From Linderina pennispora (taxonomy: Eukaryota; Kickxellomycota; Kickxellomycetes; Kickxellales; Kickxellaceae), in assembly GCF_002104995.1 (NCBI RefSeq), contig NW_024468258.1, positions 124,001 to 188,000 of the forward strand: a stretch of 64,000 bases of DNA, in the 5' to 3' direction. The notes beneath the pieces were generated by a model, which did no database searches, had not been told where the DNA came from, and worked only from the letters and a program-made list of their open reading frames with translations. Positions within the stretch are counted from its first letter, which is position 1; each line of letters begins with the position of its first letter. This document shows, in pieces, positions 57,585 through 64,000 of the stretch. The position numbers were made by a program, and so were the translations under genes.

Positions 57585-59065
57585 CTATTCCTTGACAAAG
57601 ATCCTGTGGGAGTATGAGCGCCGGTTGATTGTCGCAAAGACAAGCGCTACCGCCCACAGAACACCAATGTAAACAATCATCCCAATGTAGTTGGTGCCGT
57701 GCCCAGGATTTGCCAAAATTGCTCCGGCGACCGGATTTCCTAGCCAAGCGCTGACCGCTGACAGGCTATAGAAAATTCCAGTGTAGCTTGCCAGCTTGTC
57801 TACACCGAAGAGCTTTGCAGCAGCCAAAGGAAGCAGTGTCCAATATCCGCCGGCAGCAAATCCGTAAAAGATGCCCATCACAAGTCCAGCGCCGATACTC
57901 GTAGCAAACGGCCAAATCAGGAGCGCAGCAACCGTGGAGATTGCCAAGCTCAGGACCAGCGAGTTCAGAACACCAATGCTGTCCGCAGAAAATCCCATGG
58001 CAAGACGACCAACCGCCGATGAAACATTGGCAATGGCAATCAAAACTGACGCGGTCTTGGAGCTGATCCCCTTCGATGTCCAAAACTGAGGCAGATACGT
58101 ATAGGGCACCAGGTAAGCAGCAGTGACAAAAGACACCATGAGCGCATGGACTGCGAAACGACGATCACGGAACGCAGACCAGTCAAAGTTATTGAGCGTC
58201 CGTGTCTTGTCCTGAAATGGCACACGCACGAAATAGCAGGAAATAGAGCCGAGGACGAACAGGTAGATTGCTGCAATTCGCTGGCTCCAAGGTACTCCGA
58301 CATTTTGCACAAGGAACTCAGTGAGCGGGGCGATCACCAGCCCGCCCACGCCCACTCCAGCAACCGTGATTCCAGTCGCCAGTCCGCGCCGCGTAGTGAA
58401 CCACCGAGCCGGGGCTGTCGATGTTGGGTTGAATACCAGGCCGGCACCGAGCCCAAACAAGATTCCCTGCGTCAGGCAGTACTGCCAAGGCTACAAAAGT
58501 GCACAATACCGGTTGTGAATGGTGTGGGAATATCGTGAGTACCGTGTCCATTAACACAACATGCTCCCCCAATACCGTGTGCGCTTGCTGCGGTTTTGGG
58601 GAGGATTGCCACTGCCCATTTCCGTACCTGGTTGCAGAATGACGCTACGAGCGGACCTATGGCCAGAAAAACAACACCGATGAAGCACACTTTGCGATAC
58701 GACCAGACGTCGGCCATCCAGCCAGCGAGCATTCCCCACAGGTACTGACTGAAATACATAAGCGTGCCGATGTAGCTCAGTGTCTTGATCTTGCTTTCAT
58801 TGCCAGCAAAGTTATGTGCCGCCAGGTACTCCTGCTGAATGCCCCACGCGTGGATAGTACCGCAGGCAAGAGCTTGCATCATAAAGCAACTGGCAACAAC
58901 GGCATACCGTGTGTGCGCGGGGAATTCCTTTGCGGGGTCAGTCGCACCCTCGTTGGGAGGTGGGTCAAGGGTCGCTGCATCGGATTCGACGTACTGTTCG
59001 CAACTATGCTGCTCGGCTTCAGTGTGTACTGCCTGCTCAGCCTGGGTCGGCTTGTTGTTCAGCAT
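57585..59065 (-). CDS. MFS transporter, monocarboxylate-transporter (MCT) type
   Basis: Two exons (59065-58628 and 58490-57585) around a GT-AG intron (58491-58627) join in phase to give 447 residues. The N-terminus is hydrophilic; then about 12 membrane helices follow. The MCT-type segments are FMMQALACGTIHAWGIQQEY in TM1, ILFGLGAGLVFNPTSTAPAR, then WFTTRRGLATGITVAGVGVG. The second half includes GRLAMGFSADSIGVLNSLVL and GIFYGFAAGGYWTLLPLAAA. The family moves monocarboxylates or related metabolites with protons. It shares direction with the next two genes. The C-terminal stop is 80 bp from the stop of the convergent PD-(D/E)xK gene. Confidence 0.85.
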
Positions 59066-59624
59066 TATGTTTTGGCGTAAGTGCTGGGAGTCGATTGAGA
59101 AGTATAAACAAGGATGGTAGCAAACTGAGATCTGAGATCTCTAGTGTGTATTTATGAGAGAGCTTTTCTTTTTGGGGGTAGTAGCTCCAATTTCGGCTGG
59201 TGAACGCAGAGGACTAGCGCTGAGTGGGTAAAGTGTTCATCCTGGCAATAAATGATCGCCCTAGGTCCGACGCAAGTATGTCACGCACCATGTGCATACA
59301 CGCCCTTTATCTTTGACGGAAATTATTCACCATGGGGAGTGAAATGAATACAGCATTCTTCTTCAGCTCTTTGGATGACAAATACCAGCAAGGTTTCACG
59401 AGTATTGTGGCACGACGATTGCGGATGACCGAAGTGATCAGATAATGCAAAGAACCATGCAAAGAACCTACCCCCACTCGGTAGCGGAGCATAGTTTACT
59501 CAGGGATGCTATACTTCCTGAGCGAGCACTGTTTTCCACATACATACCAGAGTGATTCGCAAGCTTGAGCTGTGTGTATTTAGAATCTACGAATTCATGA
59601 CACATAGCCGGCTTCAGTGATTTC
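59066..59624. other. Intergenic between two minus-strand genes
   Basis: About 0.56 kb carrying the promoter of the transporter and the 3' flank of the reductase. Nothing else is seen. Confidence 0.4.
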
Positions 59625-60539
59625 TCAGATAAGCGGGCATGTGGCCTTATCTTCATGGAATACCCACTCGAGTTCCTTTACATCCGGCAGCGGATGGCAC
59701 CTGCGCTCCTGCTTATCACACTTTGCCGACAGCCTCATTTCGTCATTTGTCGGGGTGATCCTGTGCAGATTTTGCTTCAGGCGCTGGGGGTTGGTCGACT
59801 TGGGAATAACTACAACGCCGCGCGCCAGGTTCCATGACAGAACAGCCTGCGACGGAGTGCACATATGTGCCTCGGCCATGCGCTTGAAAAATGGATCCTC
59901 AATGACACTGAGATCCGAACCACCAAGCGGGCAGTAGGCAGTGGGGGTGATGCTGTGCTGCTTGCAGAAATTGACTAGCTTTGTCTGCTGGTTGAACGGA
60001 TGGAGCTCGATCTGGTTCACGGCAGGGACAATACGGCACTGCGGGATCATCTTTTCCAGAATCGCCTGGTTAAAGTTCGACACGCCAATTGCCCGGACCT
60101 TGCCCGTGTCCGCCAGTGCCTCCATTGCACGCCAGGTATCCATGATCGGTACATCCTCAATATCGGACGCAGTGAAGGTCATGCCCGGAGTCCCGGGCTT
60201 AATCGCGTAAGGCCAGTGGATCAAAAGGAGGTCTATGTAGTCGAGTTGGAGCTGTTCCAGGATCTCGTCGAGCGCCTTGGGCACCAGCTCAGGCCGGTGA
60301 TAAGTTTGCCAGACCTTCGATACGATGAACAGCTCCTTGCGGGGAACTGACAGCTGCTTCAGCGCCTCACCGATCTCCGCCTGGTTGCCGTAGATTGTTG
60401 CGCAGTCAATATGCCGGTAGCCCAGGTTGATTGCAGTCTTGAGGGTATCAGCAACGATGCCAGTTTTATGAGCAGCCCACGTCCCGAGGCCGACCTCAGG
60501 GATTTCCACGCCATTGTTGAGCTTGATGTGGTGGACCAT
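59625..60539 (-). CDS. Aldo-keto reductase
   Basis: 304 residues, no break. Motifs of the AKR family: VEIPEVGLGTWAA, YRHIDCATIYGNQAEIGEAL with catalytic Asp and Tyr, FIVSKVW with the Lys, LDYIDLLLIHWPY with the His, IGVSNFNQAILEKM, and the NADPH-binding end VVVIPKSTNPQRLKQNL. It reduces carbonyl groups with NADPH. The start is the ATG just before VHHIKLNNG. Its promoter (about 240 bp) separates it from the fatty acid synthase upstream on the same strand, so a shared pathway is possible but not proven. Confidence 0.9.
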   Translation of the reverse strand: MVHHIKLNNGVEIPEVGLGTWAAHKTGIVADTLKTAINLGYRHIDCATIYGNQAEIGEALKQLSVPRKELFIVSKVWQTYHRPELVPKALDEILEQLQLDYIDLLLIHWPYAIKPGTPGMTFTASDIEDVPIMDTWRAMEALADTGKVRAIGVSNFNQAILEKMIPQCRIVPAVNQIELHPFNQQTKLVNFCKQHSITPTAYCPLGGSDLSVIEDPFFKRMAEAHMCTPSQAVLSWNLARGVVVIPKSTNPQRLKQNLHRITPTNDEMRLSAKCDKQERRCHPLPDVKELEWVFHEDKATCPLI

Positions 60540-60776
60540 GGGAAATGAATAGTGTAATATCGTGTAAGGGGCGTAGACACAGTTATTGTTTCTAATGAGA
60601 AGACAACTGGATACCTGTTGCCGAAGCTGCCTGGGGCTTTTATGTCTCACCCAGCAGTTTGTAACCCCCCCAAATCTGACTAATAGACTTGTGCACTCTA
60701 GGCCCTACTCCTAGGCAACACGAGCTTTGCGGTCATTAGCATGTTTCCAAAAAGGAATGTTTTCCGCGAGCTTTAG

Positions 60777-63700
60777 TCAGAATTTCCATCTGCGCGATGC
60801 CGGATCGTAGCTGGTTCGTGCGAGCGGATCAAGGTAAACCCGCTGTTCTTGTCCTCCGGAAAATGGCGGCGAATCCTTGGCTTGGACGAAGCTGTGGTTC
60901 CCCACAAGCACGTCCTGCCAGTACCGTGTTGCCTGCTGGGCGCGCTGCTGGACTTTGGCCTGGTATGCGCTTAGTTCGGCGTCAGGCAACGCTGCAAGCA
61001 AGTAGTCAGGGTGCACAGCAAGGACCTCCCCACCGACCTGCCCAAAGCCGAATGACTTGAGTAGAACGGCTTTGACTCCAGACGTCTTGATTGACTTGTT
61101 TGGGTAGAAGATTAAGTCATACTCTTCAAGCTCGGACGAGATGTTGTCAGCATTGCGGTTGCCTGGGATAATGCCGGTGTCAAGAATCTGTAGTGCCCCA
61201 TTCAGCATCCAGGCTGCCGCCGCGCCCTTAGGGTGGCCGGTGAGCCACTTTTGGCATACTGCAGGGACTGCGTGTCCAGGGGTACGGCCAAGGTGCTTCA
61301 GCTGCGTGTTGATGAGTGCCGACTCGTTCTTGTCATTGGCCTTGGTTGACGTGCCGTGGAACGAAGTAGCACCAATGTCGTCGACAGTCAGTCCCCACAC
61401 AGCTAGCGAGCCGCGCAGCGGAGATATCTGCGGGTTACGGCACCAGAAGCTATTTCCCCAAGTGTCCATGGCTTCCTTGCGCTGAGCATCTGCTTCGGCT
61501 TGAATCGCGTCTGCATCTTCCTCTGCGATGGCCATCTCCTCAGCGACCCAGTTGTCGATCTCCAACTTGCGGCGCTTAAGTTGCCTGCGACGATAGCCCA
61601 TGTCCAGGAGCCTTGACCTGCAGGTGGCCAGCCCCTCCCTAGCCGAAACGAGCACACCCTTGCCTGGCGCTGGCACCGAACGGCCTTGCTTGTCTGTCGC
61701 TGTGCCCGCCATAGCAATAATTCCATATATCGGGGCACCAGCTTCAATGGCTGCTGATGCAGACATCAGCAGCGCTATACCTGCGCCCTCGCCTTCCATA
61801 AACCCGCTCCTGGTCGTAGTGCATGGGCGTGACATCTCCCCAGGGCTACGGCCATTAGCTATTTCATCAACTGCATTCGATGTTGCGCCCATCATTGCAA
61901 ACTCATAGCTCGGATCCTCGGCAAAGTCGTCAATGCCGCCAGCCAGCATGACCCTGGCCTTGCCCGACTGGATGGTTTCAACGGCCACATCAATCGACAG
62001 CACAGAGGTAGCACATGCACCAACGACAGGCTTAACTGGTCCGGCAGACGATAGCAAAAGCATGTTGACCCAGGCAGCAGCGACGTTAATAAATGTCTCT
62101 TGAAGGACGTCGCTGTTCATGTCCTTGTCGAGCGAGCGGTTGTGGAAGACATTTTGTATCGAATTACAGCCACCAAGCCCTGAGCCAACTGTACTGCCAA
62201 CCTCTGACACATGGAAGTATTGGTATAGCTCATACGGATCAGTGACACCAGCTCTCAGCAAGGCTTCCACAGTGGCAACTAGTGCATAGCAGGTGATGGG
62301 GTCGATCTGTCTGACCAGATCCTCTTGAATTCCATAGCGCACCGGGTCCCAGCCACTCGGAATCTGAGCAGCAACCAGCCGGTTGAATCTCATGGACTTT
62401 GGGACAACTATCACAGCACCCTTCAAGAACTTCACCATCCAGGCTCCCTCTGCGTTCTCCCAGATGTCGACCCTGTCTCCATTCTTTAGCTTGAACTGCC
62501 TAGCAGCCTCACTGCTCGCCTCGAATGGCTCCATATCGTGCTCTATCTGAAGCTCACACATGATGGTCTTTCTGTTGGGGTCGTATCCGTTGTGCAGCTC
62601 GGGCTCAATAAAGCGGATTCCTGTATGCTCTAGAATGCGCTTCTCGTATTTTGCCTTAATATCCATATTGCGGACCGGCTCTCCCGTAGCACAGTCGACC
62701 CATCCGGTGTAGTGCTTGCCTGTGGCCATCATGGGCCCATTAAAGTGCTTAGTATAGCCCATGACCCATGCCAACTCGATGCAGCCCTCGAGCGAAAATT
62801 CTCCGTACGCCTCCATCTCCCAGCGGCAGGCAGAGCTGCCATATGGACCAACCTCGCCAAATCCGGTGACAACCACAACTTTGTCTAAATTGATCATCCC
62901 CTCCATGTACTTGAGGTGTGCGAGCTGGGTTGTCGTTCTGACCTTTGGGAATCTGACTTGATGGTTGGCCAATGCGCCAGCTGGTAATGTGATAGGCGAC
63001 CTGGCTGTGCTAGGTCCATGAATAGTGTAGTAGTCCAATGCAGAGTCGGTGCTGACCATCTTCCGCTTGTTGCCAACGGACGTAATCTCTGAACGCGCCA
63101 TAGTCACCGCACTTTTGAGATCGTCAATGCGGTCAAACCCGCCGTTGAGATCCGCCCAGACTGGTGCGGTCTGTGTCAAGTCGCAGATGCCATCGTGCAT
63201 TAAACCCAGGATATTGAACGCCATCTCCACAGTCGAGAATGTTCGTACACCATGCGCCTCTATCTTTTCTGCCACCAGGTTGTTGCCGTCCATAAGCCCT
63301 GTGCCTCGCGTCCACCCGATTACCGCCCCTGCAATTGACAGGTAGTCTGCCCACGACTCAGAGTGCCAGCGATTGGCCAATGTCTCTAGCGCGATTTTGC
63401 TCTCACCATAGAGGCCGTCGCCGCCAAACACACCATGGTTTGGTGAAAGCGGCAACACAGCAAGTGTCGGTCGGGTTTCCAGATGCAATAGTGCCTTAGT
63501 CTGCCTAATTTCGCCAAGCAGACGGACCAGGTTAGTGAGCATAATCCGGTGAGCCAGCTCTGACCGCGAGGTTATCTGCGAGATGTCGCTGCCTAGTTCT
63601 GAGATTGCTGCAAACGGAACAACATAGTCGAGATCCCAGCCCAGCCCCTTTTTGCTATAGATGTACCCAACAAGAGCGGTGACATCATCAACCGACCCCT

Positions 63701-64000
63701 GGTTGAATGGCACGACGACAAGCTGCGACCCCTTGGCACCGCATTCGCGATACATATCCTCAAAGAATTGCAGTGTCCTGCGACTATACGACGAGGTAGT
63801 TGCAACGACCTGGGCTCCACCGGCAAGCATTCTGCGTAAAACCTGGGCACCGATTGATCCCTTCCCACAGCCAGTAACAAGTGCAGTCTTACCGCTGAAT
63901 GACAGCCCACTCGTGTTGATGTCCTCCAGGCAGGCAAAGTACTCAGCAGTTTGCTGCTGGCAATACTCCCATCTACCAAAAGACTGCACAGCCTTGAGAT
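60777..64000 (-). CDS. FAS2: Fatty acid synthase alpha subunit, C-terminal part, without PPT domain
   Basis: 1,070 or more residues open to the window edge; the N-terminal part is outside. A ketoreductase domain comes first (GKTALVTGCGKGSIGAQVLR and GLYGESKIALETL with Tyr and Lys). The ketosynthase domain follows, with the active Cys in GACATSVLSID near 62016, and His residues in SFHGTSTKANDKNES and GHPKGAAAAWML. The protein ends YLDPLARTSYDPASRRWKF and stop. Fungal alpha subunits usually carry a phosphopantetheinyl transferase domain of 100-plus residues after this point. Only 237 bp separate the stop from the next gene's start, so there is no room for it. Partner beta subunit is not in the window. 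It is uninterrupted over 3.2 kb. Confidence 0.9.
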   Translation of the reverse strand, partial: LKAVQSFGRWEYCQQQTAEYFACLEDINTSGLSFSGKTALVTGCGKGSIGAQVLRRMLAGGAQVVATTSSYSRRTLQFFEDMYRECGAKGSQLVVVPFNQGSVDDVTALVGYIYSKKGLGWDLDYVVPFAAISELGSDISQITSRSELAHRIMLTNLVRLLGEIRQTKALLHLETRPTLAVLPLSPNHGVFGGDGLYGESKIALETLANRWHSESWADYLSIAGAVIGWTRGTGLMDGNNLVAEKIEAHGVRTFSTVEMAFNILGLMHDGICDLTQTAPVWADLNGGFDRIDDLKSAVTMARSEITSVGNKRKMVSTDSALDYYTIHGPSTARSPITLPAGALANHQVRFPKVRTTTQLAHLKYMEGMINLDKVVVVTGFGEVGPYGSSACRWEMEAYGEFSLEGCIELAWVMGYTKHFNGPMMATGKHYTGWVDCATGEPVRNMDIKAKYEKRILEHTGIRFIEPELHNGYDPNRKTIMCELQIEHDMEPFEASSEAARQFKLKNGDRVDIWENAEGAWMVKFLKGAVIVVPKSMRFNRLVAAQIPSGWDPVRYGIQEDLVRQIDPITCYALVATVEALLRAGVTDPYELYQYFHVSEVGSTVGSGLGGCNSIQNVFHNRSLDKDMNSDVLQETFINVAAAWVNMLLLSSAGPVKPVVGACATSVLSIDVAVETIQSGKARVMLAGGIDDFAEDPSYEFAMMGATSNAVDEIANGRSPGEMSRPCTTTRSGFMEGEGAGIALLMSASAAIEAGAPIYGIIAMAGTATDKQGRSVPAPGKGVLVSAREGLATCRSRLLDMGYRRRQLKRRKLEIDNWVAEEMAIAEEDADAIQAEADAQRKEAMDTWGNSFWCRNPQISPLRGSLAVWGLTVDDIGATSFHGTSTKANDKNESALINTQLKHLGRTPGHAVPAVCQKWLTGHPKGAAAAWMLNGALQILDTGIIPGNRNADNISSELEEYDLIFYPNKSIKTSGVKAVLLKSFGFGQVGGEVLAVHPDYLLAALPDAELSAYQAKVQQRAQQATRYWQDVLVGNHSFVQAKDSPPFSGGQEQRVYLDPLARTSYDPASRRWKF

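Overview
The window reads as nuclear DNA of an early-diverging fungus. Three things point there. The adenylate cyclase has the fungal order (G-alpha-binding motif, Ras-association domain, leucine-rich repeats, PP2C-like domain, cyclase domain). The fatty acid synthase is the fungal type I alpha subunit. Introns are short (about 83-200 nt) and GT-AG, with one GC-AG. A decayed F-box-like/LRR gene and the general gene style resemble Kickxellomycotina (Coemansia relatives), but that placement is inference. Many conserved genes are interrupted by single-base indels. Where I could resolve them against conserved protein they are nearly all one-base insertions, so long-read assembly error is the simplest explanation and most broken genes are probably intact in the organism.

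Layout. 1-6.4 kb: a PH/SMP lipid-transfer protein, a ZCCHC8-like zinc-knuckle/PSP protein, a GNAT acetyltransferase and the proteasome subunit alpha 6. 6.9-10.8 kb: a decayed F-box/LRR-like gene, then an equilibrative nucleoside transporter. 11.7-23.3 kb: the 7.2-kb adenylate cyclase gene, flanked by three very small genes (40, 43 and 46 residues) that each encode one zinc finger and almost nothing else. 19.7-27.5 kb holds little besides two of these. 27.5-35.4 kb: a small basic protein divergent from mitochondrial uS5, then a Vac8-like armadillo protein, an acyl/oxalyl-CoA synthetase, an SPF45-like protein and a small membrane protein. 37.1-41.1 kb: an Ndc10/Crypton-type DNA-binding protein with a Gln/His-rich tail, and ribosomal protein uL16.

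41.6-57.5 kb is an accessory region. Two 3.63-kb arms of a nearly identical inverted repeat, each with a full Ecl1-like gene and its TATA box, enclose a 5-kb spacer that encodes a secreted, probably GPI-anchored protein with eight CBM19-like six-cysteine modules. Just outside the right arm lies the C-terminal half of a Fanzor (eukaryotic TnpB-like, RNA-guided nuclease family) gene with all three RuvC acidic motifs and the zinc ribbon still readable. Next to it is a PD-(D/E)xK-like protein of the Crinkler/REase type.

57.6-64 kb holds three minus-strand genes: an MCT-type transporter, an aldo-keto reductase and a FAS alpha subunit that ends after the ketosynthase with no room for the usual C-terminal phosphopantetheinyl transferase domain. 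They may form a small specialised-metabolism cluster.
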